From positions 186,001 to 250,000 of the forward strand of contig JAPDRN010000011.1 of assembly GCA_030247855.1 (NCBI GenBank): DNA of 64,000 nucleotides, read 5' to 3'. The notes under the pieces were generated by a model. That model did not search any database. It had not been told where the DNA came from and saw only the letters and a program-made list of their open reading frames with translations. The DNA is from Knufia peltigerae (taxonomy: Eukaryota; Ascomycota; Eurotiomycetes; Chaetothyriales; Trichomeriaceae). The position numbers were made by a program, and so were the translations under genes. This document shows, in pieces, positions 33,947 through 44,323 of this stretch. Position 1 is the stretch's first letter. The number at the start of each line of letters is the position of its first letter.

Positions 33947-36266
33947 ATGTTATCCGAAAAAGGCCCAAGGCCTGCCAGTCCCTCTTTCAACGTGAATTTA
34001 CGACCATTGGTGACGAGACGCATACTGTTCGCCTGTACAACGTTAGTGTTACTATCGTTACTCGTTCACCAGGCGTACTACGTACGCGAGAATATACTCG
34101 GTGATGTAAGGATATTGGCGGCATTTTATCTATAATGTGAAAGAATCCCCCCGGCTAAGTGCATTTATCTAGGTGTTACCTGGGACGACATCAGAAACCT
34201 CATCCCCAGGAGCCTCGTCGTCGGGCGAGATATATCAACCTGCGCTAGACGAGTATGGAAAGAGTATCGAAGAACCGTCAGACTCCTCCTCGGCCGAGGA
34301 CGTCCTCGAGTTCGAGACGCAATTCGACTACGAAGAACGAGGAGCTTTTACTCCATACCGGATACACGGTTTCGACAACACCGGTATCCCTGGAGGAGAA
34401 TATATTGCCAAAAATTTGTCATGTTCGTCGCTCGCCCATTCGGCGCAAGTTGGAGTACAGGAGTCGTTCTTCCTGCACGACAACCTCATGGAAATTGCGG
34501 CAGACCTCGACAAACATCCCATGGTTAACTACCGACCTACCGTCGGCAGAATCGGGGAAGACAAATTCCCCCTGTCACAGATCGTCGACATGTCATGGGA
34601 TAGACTTGCCACGGCCTGTGTCTTCATGCAGGACTACGGCGTCTATCTCTGTGTGTCGCGGGTCATGTACCATCCCAACGGGAAAAACGAGAATTGCCTC
34701 ATCAGTTTCCTTCGAGGCCAAATCTTCAGCGAATCTTGGATCCACCTCGATCGGTACAGACTGAAATGGCAGGACCAGGAAATTGTCTTCCCCAAGATCT
34801 TCGACACAAAGACCGAGTACGACATTGCCGGGGCGCTGTACGGACCCGAAGACGCCCGCATCATCATCGAAGAAGGTGTCCAGGGCGCCGAGCCAGTGGT
34901 GGTGTTCAACATGATCTCGACACAATCAGACTGGAAGCGAGCCATCTGGGTCTTCCGGCCGTTCTCGCAACGCTCGCGTATCCTGACCATTCGGGGACAA
35001 GAAGAACGTGCACAAACAGAAAAGAACTGGGCTCCTTTCTTCGTGCGGGAGAGTGACGAGGACGACTCGATGACCGCGACGCGTCAACCGAGTCAACACA
35101 TCCACTTCATCTGGCGATTCCAGCCGTTGACGGTCCTAAAATGCCACTTGATCTCCGGCATGTGCGACATTGTGTACGAGCAGACGACGACCCCGGAGCT
35201 CTTGAGCTACCACGAAGATCACGACGCTAGTCTCCGCGGAGGGACGCAACTTGTGCCCATCCCACTCTCCCACAAGCACTCCACGTCCTTTGGAGCGGCC
35301 GGCGTGCAGGCTTTCGCGGCCTTTCCCCGGACTCACATTGAGAATGCGGGTGGTTGCGGCATGGCCGTCTACAGACCCGAACTGGGCGTGATTGTCACCA
35401 ACACGACACATTTCTACCTGAGTTATGGGTCCAAAGCCGTCGACTTTGGTCCCAACATGGTCATGGACGGACCCACGGTGACCGACGTCTGCACTGCCGG
35501 GCGTATCATGATCACCAACAGCATAGCCAGGTGGGACATGAACGCCCACGACAACCGAGGGGCCCAGACGGACATCATGACCCTGACCCTTTCGGTGGAC
35601 GACTCGACCGTTCAGGTCCTTCGGTTGAGTGGCGTTTGGGACCTCTTGAGGACCCTACCTTCTCTGGCGGGATACTTTGGCCAGTCCGGACCCGGCGCCG
35701 CCGGCGCCAGCCAGATCGAAGAGTTCCCCGCCATCGAAAAGGTCGCGGACGACTGGCTCGACGCTCGCGTCAGGGTGGTCGACCCGTTCGAGCGAGCCAA
35801 CGCCGTGGGTTGGGACATCCGAGCTTGCCTGGAGGAGTCGGCCCTGGAGTACGTCCGGGTGAACTCGGACAAGCACAACCAGAACCAAGACCAACGTAAC
35901 CGAGAAAAGGAGGAAGAGAGGAACAAGATCATCGAGGAAGAAGAGACCCGAAAGAAGGCGGAAAAGGACGAAGCCGCCAGGAGGAGAGAGGAGGAGAGGG
36001 CACAGAGAAACGCGGCCAAGGCCAAAGAGTTGGCCGAACTCAAGAAGGCGGCCACCATGCAAACGGAACAGGAAGAGGAAGAGCTCGAATTAAAAAAGGA
36101 GGCCGCCGCCGTTGCCGCCGCAAAGGCCGCCAAGGAGGGCAAAGCAGCCATGGTCGACAAAGAAGCGCTACCTAAATATGGAGAAAAGAGACCCGAGTTT
36201 GACGACGTTGAGAGTCAATTGGAAAAGGATGATGTTGTGGACGCTTGGGAATATGGACATCCATGA
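33947..36266 (+). CDS. Beta-mannosyltransferase-like type II membrane protein (BMT family, GT91)
   Basis: Predicted Golgi glycosyltransferase. Candida/Pichia Bmt proteins add beta-1,2-mannose caps to mannan. Exon 1 is 33947-34105 and exon 2 is 34173-36266; the 67-bp intron starts GTAAGG and ends TAG. The protein is about 750 residues: a short cytosolic tail, one membrane anchor at about 25-43 (RILFACTTLVLLSLLVH), a stem, and a catalytic region from about 110 to 530 (YRPTVGRIGEDKFPLSQIVD, TEYDIAGALYGPEDARI, IHFIWRFQPLTVL). The last 170 residues are a charged coiled coil rich in E, K, R and A, unusual for the family as I know it. An earlier in-frame ATG (33785) would add 54 residues before the anchor. 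It is the first gene of the proposed glycan cluster. Confidence 0.8.
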
Positions 36267-36290
36267 TCGACGACGACGACGACGACGACC
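36267..36290 (+). repeat. (CGA)n trinucleotide repeat just after the stop codon
   Basis: A run of CGA/GAC triplets starts directly behind the TGA of the beta-mannosyltransferase gene, so it lies in the 3' UTR. Loss of the stop would extend the protein with an acidic or basic run depending on frame. Confidence 0.8.
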
Positions 36291-36831
36291 GAGTTCGAGT
36301 CTGGATCCAAGCATGGCCGGCATACGTTATTTTTCACTTCATTACAGGGCGTTTGAGACCTTTGGTATTTTTCGGCTTTTGACTTTCATCCCTCTCATAT
36401 ATGACCTGTCATACGGATTCTGGATCGATTATGACTGCCTAGTGGTATCCTTACTCATGGCGTAAGGCGCGGCGATTTCGAGAAGGGCGGGCGACATCGA
36501 GGACTCACACCTTTTTTATACTTTTTTATATCCTTGATCGAACATACAGATACAGTACCTCGTCCGACAATGGACCAAATGGACAAATAGAAACTGGGAC
36601 AACATGAAGCTGGAATTACTTTTACCCTTGGTCGTTATCCATGTTCTTGTAGACACTTATCGAATGTGCGGTCTGAAAACGTGAAATCACAATCTCTGTT
36701 GCCACGTAACTAACGATAAAAATAAATACACACGACGATGCGAACTCGCCCCTTTCTCCGATGCTTTGCAAGATTTCCGTGTGCCAGAAAATATTCCAAT
36801 TCCGAACCGAACAAAACTCGCAACTCAATTT
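36267..36831. other. Intergenic region, tail-to-tail
   Basis: About 0.56 kb between the convergent beta-mannosyltransferase and acyltransferase genes. It holds the trinucleotide run at its left end and otherwise 3' UTR-like AT-rich sequence. Confidence 0.55.
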
Positions 36832-38703
36832 TCAACCATTCTTCCTCTTTTGATTCTGCACACCCAGTGCAGCCATGGCGTTGCTCGTCGCCGGCGACAC
36901 GGGATTGGAACTGTATTGCTGATGTTGATGCTGTTCGATCGACGATGACGACAAAGACACATCACGCGATCCACCGTTGTTGAGAGACACAGCACGTTGT
37001 CCACCGCCAACAACACCAACACCACCCACGGACGGTGTTCTCGGGTTCGACCTTGGCAACAACATCAATGATTCCTCATTTGTGTCTGCTCCGCGCGTCA
37101 AGTAATTCTCGACGGCCCGGGCGAAATTCACACACGGAATGTCGACAAACCTCCAAAACAGATCCGACATCCAGAAACACACGGTTCCCACGCAGCTCAA
37201 ACCCAAAAGGTACGCCACGACCTTGTTCGAGTTCGAGACCGTGGCCCACCACTCGGCGTTCAATTCGACGTCGGCGCCGGCACCCGTGGCGAGGCGCAGA
37301 GTTCGGGGCAGGACATTGTACCCGATCGACTTGATCACGGTTCCGTGGACGAGGTACAGAGCGTAGGAGATTTTGCCGAGATAGGCGACAAAGGGGTTGT
37401 TGAACAGCGGGCCGAGCGATGGGCAGGTGGCCACGCTCCAGACCACGAGGATCGAACCGAAAGTGAGGAGTTTGTCATCGGGCCACCAGATGCCCCAGCT
37501 GGCCAACAACGCAGGCAGGTAGTTTGGGGTGCGCTGGATTTCTTGAGGCGACGAGATCATCCACACGCCGACCGTGAACAGGGAAATCCACATGCACTTG
37601 TACCACGCGTCAGGGAGGTGCATGACCTTGTGCAGCAGTCCACCGCGGCCGCCGTGGTGTGCTTGGTAGTCGGCGTAGTACGCGGCACGGATGAGGTCGA
37701 GCTCAGCGCAGACCATGCCGGCGAAGAACAGCGCCGTGTACAGACGAGCCGTGCACATGCCGTACACGGCCAGGGAGAAGATGGTGGCCATACGGAAGAA
37801 AGGGAGCATCCGGGACGTCGTCACCAACAAGGCGAAGACGGCCATGCTACTCTGGAATTCCTTGGGGATCGTCCACTGATGGTCGTCGTACGAGTGGTAA
37901 TTAAGCACGTTGGTGTCCTTGTCCCAGGGGATCGTGCCACTGAAAATAAAATCGGCATTGTTGAGATACCCTCGCCACTGTGACGTGAAACTCACGCGTG
38001 GCGGCGGGCGCTCCTTCAAGAAGATGAATTGCGAAAAGTGCTTGTAGACCACAGACGCATTGTCGAAGAAGCCCAGGCTCGTCAAATTGCAAGCAATGAA
38101 GCTCGCAATCAGACACGGCAGGTAAAGACGGATGGCGCGGCGGAGGAAGCTGGATGAGATGGTCTTGTGTAGCTCGAGGTACGACTTGGACCGGATGAGT
38201 CGCAACGGCTTGACGCTGAGCACGTAGCCTGAGATGACGAAGAAGAGAAACACGGCCGCCTTGCCGTAGTAGATGAGCCGGATGAAGGGCACCCTCATAA
38301 TCCAAACCTGCGTGTCGCGAGACTGGTAGCAGATGACATAGTGCTCCCCAAACACAAACAGACACGCAATTCCTCGCAGGCCGTCGAGCGCTGAAATTCC
38401 CGACTTGGACGGTGTCGTGGCTGACGGGGTGGTGATGAAGCTTGGGATCAACGCGTACATGATTCTTTTGAAGCTGGTCAAGGGGTTGAAGCGGCCGAAG
38501 GACCGGACGTTGGACAGGCTGCCGTACCACACGGGGACCTTGTCGACGACGGTCGACGTGAGATCGTGGTGTGCTTGTGCTGCCGTCGATATGGGACTCA
38601 AGGGCGCTGTTCCCGCCGCCACGGTCTCATTGTAATGAGCTTCGTGGTCGACGTCGAAGCCGCCATGTTGAGATTGCTGAGGGTGGTGTTGTTTTTCAGC
38701 CAT
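36832..38703 (-). CDS. Acyltransferase-3 family membrane protein (putative O-acyltransferase)
   Basis: Multi-pass membrane acyltransferase of about 623 residues, intronless. Family members move acetyl or other acyl groups onto sugars, lipids or antibiotics. The hydrophilic N-terminus (about 95 residues, Gln/His-rich) leads into the signature SALDGLRGIACLFVFGEHY. AAVFLFFVISGYVLS and about eight more hydrophobic helices follow. A late block GKISYALYLVHGTVIKSIGY is also conserved in the family. The C-terminal tail is low-complexity (Ser/Gly/Asn/His). The open frame extends one codon upstream, but the first ATG is 38703. It stands tail-to-tail with the beta-mannosyltransferase, which points to glycan O-acylation as a likely job (inference). 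Confidence 0.88.
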   Translation of the reverse strand: MAEKQHHPQQSQHGGFDVDHEAHYNETVAAGTAPLSPISTAAQAHHDLTSTVVDKVPVWYGSLSNVRSFGRFNPLTSFKRIMYALIPSFITTPSATTPSKSGISALDGLRGIACLFVFGEHYVICYQSRDTQVWIMRVPFIRLIYYGKAAVFLFFVISGYVLSVKPLRLIRSKSYLELHKTISSSFLRRAIRLYLPCLIASFIACNLTSLGFFDNASVVYKHFSQFIFLKERPPPRVSFTSQWRGYLNNADFIFSGTIPWDKDTNVLNYHSYDDHQWTIPKEFQSSMAVFALLVTTSRMLPFFRMATIFSLAVYGMCTARLYTALFFAGMVCAELDLIRAAYYADYQAHHGGRGGLLHKVMHLPDAWYKCMWISLFTVGVWMISSPQEIQRTPNYLPALLASWGIWWPDDKLLTFGSILVVWSVATCPSLGPLFNNPFVAYLGKISYALYLVHGTVIKSIGYNVLPRTLRLATGAGADVELNAEWWATVSNSNKVVAYLLGLSCVGTVCFWMSDLFWRFVDIPCVNFARAVENYLTRGADTNEESLMLLPRSNPRTPSVGGVGVVGGGQRAVSLNNGGSRDVSLSSSSIEQHQHQQYSSNPVSPATSNAMAALGVQNQKRKNG

Positions 38704-40068
38704 CACACCATAGTATCACAGCACCTCTTTTTGCTGTAGATGAGCAACTGGGGAGAAAAGATACAACGTGGCAAAGGAACCAAGATGTGAAGTCTAATCG
38801 GTGGAAAACGTTTTCTGGAGAACGGCCAACGCCGATCTAATGAGGATTTTGGAATTCGACCAAGTTCGTCTCAATCAGTTTAGTTCATGGTCCTCGGGTG
38901 GTCCGACATCTGGGGAAGGAGGCCACTGCTCGTCGGCGTAGGGATGTCGGGGGGCAAAAAGAGTCTTTTGGGGCTTCAGGAGCAGGGACTCGGGGCTCAA
39001 AAGAGCAAAGACGTGAGTCCTTGCACTCAGTCTGACATATGTCTTCGCCTAGGGAAAGTGGAATGTAGGAGGAAAGCGTTGACGGGAAACAACTGGTAGA
39101 CTTGTACATATGTTGTGATGAATGTACGAGTGAGTCAGTACCTTGGGTAGTTGTTGGGTGTTGAAAATATCATTCCGTAACTTCTCCATCGACTCTTCAG
39201 TACGAGTAGTGTAACGGTGGCTGGATCCTGGTAAGCATTCCAACTCGTGGTTTGATCCCTTGAGATCTGCAAAACTGCTGGGGGTCAGAAGACAGATGTT
39301 TCTCGGGAAGGGAGGAAACCAGCAAATTTGACGTCTTGGTATGTAGTGTGTCACAATTAAGGGGGTTGTTGCTGGTTTGGTATTCAACGCGTGCCACGAG
39401 GCCAGAGGTGGCGGCGTATCATGATTGATGTACAACAGATTCATCGATCAAACTGCGCGCTTCTTTCTCCGTTGTAGCCGAGTGAGATTGCAGATATGAA
39501 CGCGTCAAAAGCGAGACGAATTACAAATAGACGGCTAGGAGAAGAAATAAATAAACCACGGCAAGGGTGTTGATGGTGTTTGTTGGGAGGAGCAGCTGAC
39601 GATGCAGAATCCTTGCCTTATGGGCCTATTAGGCTTATTGTACAGTGCCCATAGGTCCCTAAACAAGGCACTCTCCAGGGCCTCTATCGGCTCGTAACAA
39701 GTCTGTTCTAGGCCTATGACCCAGTTAGGTTGCCCCTAAATTTTGTTTATCCGGCTACACAGGCCCCGGAATTCCCCGTAAGAAAATTGTCTATAGCCTC
39801 GAGGCGATGCTGAAGATGAGCAGGTGAGTTGATGCCAGCATCCTGCACCAACCACATTCCTCACTCCTCGTACTCTTTCTTCCTTGCTCAACAACACCAT
39901 CAACCTTACTTCATCAAGTCATTATAATATAACATCATTCCATCCTCTTCTTCTGTAAAAATCCGGTCTCATCGAAGGTAAAATAGATCCTCCCAGTGCA
40001 ACCCTCTCAAAGTCCATTCTCATGTTGAAGACTGTTTCTCTGGTTGTCGAGTTCCCTCGCAATACGCC
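38704..40068. other. Intergenic region
   Basis: 1.36 kb with the acyltransferase promoter. The part at about 39,610-39,790 is unlike its surroundings and full of GGCCTA/TAGGCC-type words. It may be a worn mobile-element relic. No coding sequence recognised. Confidence 0.4.
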
Positions 40069-41197
40069 TTATTCCGCCTTTACTTCTATCTTCGCTTGTG
40101 CCTTTCTTTTGTCGGCCTTCTTCTTTTCTTCCTGTTTAATCATCTTGTCGACTCGTTGGCTTTCTTCTGGCGCCTCAGTCTTCCAAAAATCGGCGATTTC
40201 TTGCTGGTATGTTGTTTCTTCCAGCTCCAACTCCCACTGTGGCAGATGCTGCTCAGCAACGTCCATCCACGGTGCCATGCGTTGTGCTCTGAGAGATTTG
40301 TGACCAGCATGGTGGACAAGCAGGTCTCCCTCTTTGATCGAATTGGCATGGACTTTCGACTGTGGTGCCAAAGGATCCGCGAACAATCCATTCGTCTCAC
40401 CACGATTACCAGCATATGCATTGAACCACCTCTGTGGCACATGCATGATGTTTGCACGGAATCTCTCCTATACAGATTTATTAGTAACCCGAGGTTGACA
40501 CGACGACGAACATCACACTTACCTCCAGCACCCAGATTCCCATTGCGGACTGGTCGCCAAACTCCAGCTCAGTATCAGGCTCATAGATTTCCAATCCCAG
40601 AGTGGCCGTCATCAGCCATACCGACCATTCATGCACACGCAAGAAAAACACGCCGTTGTTTAGCCCTCGATGGTCGTTGGTAACCAACGCATGAATATGG
40701 CCCCATTTGTCCTCCGGGGGTAAAAAGATTTCCAAAGGAATTTTCGGGTTCATCAAGACAATATCTCCGTCGAACCATCTATCATCCAGTTCAGCAAAGG
40801 AACAATTCGATCAAAGGCATCTTAGCACCTACACCAACCATTTTAGCCGCTCCTCCTGCGGCAGTGCCAACTCAGCAAGCAACTGGTCCAGAATGTATGC
40901 CGGTTTGGACCAATAGCCTGGAAGAGTCTTTTCTCTCAGCACATACATGCTGTATCCGAAGTTCTTGTTGTGCGGAATATTGGCGGCCAGCGCCCGTTCA
41001 TAGAGGGGATTAGGCTCCCCATAGAGCATTGAAAGCTTCGCAATACTTGATCGTGGCACTTTGGTACCTATGCTGCTGGTAGCACCACTGAGAGCTTGGG
41101 GACGATGTAGCATGCCAATGAAGTCGGAAATGATCGTGATGGCACATATCGTGGTGGTGACAAGGCTGACGATTTTCAAACTCGATTTTCCAAACAT
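40069..41197 (-). CDS. GMA12/MNN10-type glycosyltransferase (GT34-like)
   Basis: Predicted Golgi alpha-mannosyl- or alpha-galactosyltransferase of about 340 residues. Exons are 41197-40833, 40778-40520 and 40467-40069; introns of 54 and 52 bp start GTAGGT and GTAAGT. A short tail and a membrane anchor (about residues 8-28, LKIVSLVTTTICAITIISDF) mark a type II protein. The sugar-nucleotide metal site is WFDGDIVLMNP (DxD), rebuilt only across intron 1. It is followed by NNGVFFLRVHEW, FGDQSAMG and VPQRWFNAYAGN, then the late HHAGHK histidines, as in the Mnn10/Gma12 family. The C-terminal 50 residues are basic and coiled-coil-like. The frame is open to 41317 without an ATG, so 41197 is the best start. 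Confidence 0.87.
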
Positions 41198-42609
41198 CTT
41201 GCGAACGGGCCTCCTTTCTCGCCTGTCGCCTTTCGAACAGTCTCCCTTGGGTGTCAATGTGCGGTAGGAGGATCTCTTTGCCAAAACATCATATTGCTCT
41301 AGATTGGTAAGAGTCAAGCATCAAATTGACTCTGCTGGGAACTGTTGCAAGTGCCGATTTTACCCTGTTGAAAGAGAGGACTTTACTGCTGGAAAAACAC
41401 TCGAGAGTTACAGAAATCCAGTCGATGGACTACAAAAACATCAATGCGAATGGTAGTTGTCGGAGCACATATCTACTACGTGTCAACTGTGCGCGACTGT
41501 GGGCTTTAGGTCCTGTCATCTGCTGTTACCAACAACCGAGATGGCGAGCAAGTGGTACGGTCCTGGGTCTTGACGTTCGCCATGTGTGAGCACCGAGGTT
41601 TTTGGTTTAGGGAAAAGGGGGCAAACGACAACATGTACTTTTTTTTGAACTATCAGTGCCCTGGCGATCTATCAAACGACACGCTCCCGCAGAAGGCTAA
41701 TTTATTGATGGAATTAGTGAGTCTCGGGAGGCCAGTCCCTGGTGGGTGGCCCACTGTGTAGCCTCGAGACGGACAGGGGTCCAAGTCAGCATCGTCTTGG
41801 CCGGGCTGCCATCACTGATGGTTCCCATCACAACATACAATTCAGTACAATCACGTAAAACCCGACCAAGGCTCTTGGAACTTCACTTTGATGATTTCTG
41901 GGCTTTTATATATACCTCTCCTCAATCTTCGAGATGATGATATTCACGACGCCTGCAGATCCTTTTCCTACGATTGTGTGCAATCACTCCCCAAGCACGG
42001 CCCACACAGTACTACTGTTGACAGACGTCAAGTAATTGACCCCTAATCGCGTCGATGAGTTCGTCGCCGGCGGTCCGGCCAGACTGGTCGTTGGACACGT
42101 CAAAAAGAAGCCCAGTGGCAGCCAATCGACGCGATCAAGGGAGAGGCTTTTTCATTGTTATCTTGCCAGACAAAAGTTGCTTTCACAAACTCTAAGTTAC
42201 TCCTTCGGTCGGCTTACAGGGGAACCAAAGTCGTCCCTATCAACAGTACCAACCCCTTGACGGCACATCTTGGCTCACTTTCTCTCACACACACGATGCC
42301 AAACCTGACTATCTTTGGGCCCTTGATATTAGGCCTCAGTTGAGAGAGACGCGCCTTTGTGACACTTATCACAAGGACGTTCGCTTGCGTACCGGGGGGC
42401 ACTGTCCGTGAAGTCTGTGCAGTTTGGCACAAGAAAAGTCGATTTTAGTCCAGTAAGATTGTCTGAATCTCGAGGACGAAGTCGAGGTTGGCTGGTTAAT
42501 TCGATTCTTGGCTCGGTAGAGTCGGGATTTTCTCGTCATCGGTTCTCATCTTCTCGAGAGTGTCTTGGTGGACAGGCAGGCGGCGCTACATAGAGCGCGA
42601 AGATCAACC
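41198..42609. other. Intergenic region between divergent GT34-like and GT32-like genes
   Basis: 1.4 kb that must hold the promoters of both divergent glycosyltransferases. No clear TATA box, and no domain-bearing open frame. Confidence 0.5.
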
Positions 42610-43989
42610 ATGTCGTCGACCAGCCGTATGACCAAGTACACGACCTTCGTGGCCATTGCGATATGCATGTTGTACTTTGCCTTTCGAGCTTCGGAAACGG
42701 AATTGGCATCGATAAAGTCACTATCAGTTCAGTACAGCCAGAGCCTCTCGGAGACGGTCTCGGGCTCGAGGCACAGAGATGACATGGAGCTCGATGAAGG
42801 TCAACACCTCGCCCACGCACTACAATCGACATTCACGCCATCCAAGTCATACCCTTCACGGTTTCCCCGGACGGTATGGCAAGCATGGCTGGGTCCAGAC
42901 GAGCACGGTGCCGAGAGGTTTTCCGAGAGAACCGAAACGTGGGAGAAGGTGAAGGGGTTCGAGTATAAGTTGTTGAAAGGTACGTACTCAGCCAGTACTT
43001 GGTTTCTCGAATCGGGCCAAGTGCACACACACGCAAACACAGAACTCGATGTTGATTCGTGACGCTATCTAGAATCCGACGCTCTGGCATTCGTAAAACA
43101 ACACTTTGCGTCATCGAGACCCTCCATCGTCAAGTTCTGGGAAAGTCTCGAAGCGCCAGTCCTCAAGGCCGATTTCTTGCGGTACCTTGTCATGCTCGCC
43201 GCGGGCGGCGTGTACAGCGACATCGACACGTCGAACCTCGTGCACCCGGATCGCTGGATCCCGATCGACCTGGGCGCCAGCACGGTCAACGCCATCATCG
43301 GCATCGAGTACGACGACCACACGTACCGGATGTTTGTGCGGCCCATCGGCCTGTGCCAGTGGACGCTGATGTCGAAACCGGGCCACCCCATCTTCGAAGT
43401 CGCCGTGCAGCGGGTGATCAGCAACCTCGAGTACATGGCCCGGCGGAAGCGGGTGACGCTGGGCGAGTTGGCGTTGGACAAGATGGAGACCCTCGAGGCC
43501 ACGGGGCCGGGCATGATCACCGACGCCGTCATGCAGGTGCTCAACGACCAGGGCCAGAACGTGACGTGGTCGACGCTGCACGACCAGCGCGAACCGAAGC
43601 TGTACGGGGACGTGCTGGTGTTGCCGATCAACGGGTTCGCGGGACACCAGAAGCACAGCCACGCGGGGGACCCGGCGTACGGGTTGCGCTACATCCAGCA
43701 CCATTTCGCCAGGACGTGGTATGCTCCGGACAAGGCGGGTGGGCCTGCCGACGAGAAGAAGAAGGAGGAGTCCTCAAAGCAGATCCCAAAGGAAGAACCC
43801 CAAAAGGCCAAAGAGAGCCAGATCCCCAAGGCCAAAGATGAGACCCCAAAGGAGATCCCCAAGGAGACCTCAAAGGCCAAAGAAGTCACCCCAAAGGAGA
43901 CGCCAAAGGTCAAGGAACAGAAGAATCAAGAACCCAAAAACCAGGAAGAGAAAAATAACGAGAAGTTTCCCGAGGCAAAGAAGGACTAG
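42610..43989 (+). CDS. OCH1-like glycosyltransferase (GT32)
   Basis: Predicted Golgi alpha-mannosyltransferase of about 428 residues; Och1-type enzymes start N-glycan outer chains. Exon 1 is 42610-42979 and exon 2 is 43073-43989; the 93-bp intron starts GTACGT and ends TAG. A membrane anchor lies at about 8-25. The GT32 core shows FPRTVWQAW, then KADFLRYLVMLAAGGVYSDID containing the DxD metal site, and GHQKHSHAGDPAYG near the C-terminal end of the domain. The last 75 or so residues are a Lys/Pro/Glu-rich tail of short repeats (KEEP, TPKE, IPKE). A minus-strand frame across exon 2 is a shadow of the high GC content. It is divergent from the GT34-like gene. Confidence 0.9.
43750..43980 (+). repeat. 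Degenerate coding repeats for the Lys/Pro/Glu tail
   Basis: Within the GT32 gene, short units coding K-x-x-P-K-E recur at least six times (for example IPKEEP, TPKEIPKE, TPKETPK). DNA units such as CCAAAGGAG are near-identical, suggesting slippage growth. Confidence 0.7.
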
Positions 43990-44323
43990 CGACGATAGTG
44001 ATGATGGTTATATGGTCTTGACATTCAAAGGCGTCACGGCATGGCGTAAAGCTATTATGGCGTACAGGGAGCATCCAGCATAGCAACTTTAAAGATCTTG
44101 AACGATATATGTAAATGTTAAAGAGATTGAAATCTAGCGTCACTAGGAGCTACCCTGATCTCTAGGGATTATCTGGGGACATCAAAGAAGATTTCCTGAC
44201 TGGACCATCATCACCTTCTCTTGTATGTTGTGTATTATCACTTGGTGTATTTCGTAATTTTGCTTTGAATCCTTCTTCAAGTGTCGTCGTATCGTAGCAT
44301 AGCAGCCATGAATCGCCGCTTGG
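43990..44323. other. Intergenic region, tail-to-tail
   Basis: 334 bp of AT-rich 3' UTR-like sequence between two convergent genes. No feature seen. Confidence 0.55.

Noticed and set aside
43059..43841. Long plus-strand frame and matching minus-strand frames
   Set aside because: Out of frame with the GT32 gene, whose DxD and GHQ motifs lie in another frame; Arg/Pro/Gly-rich shadow.
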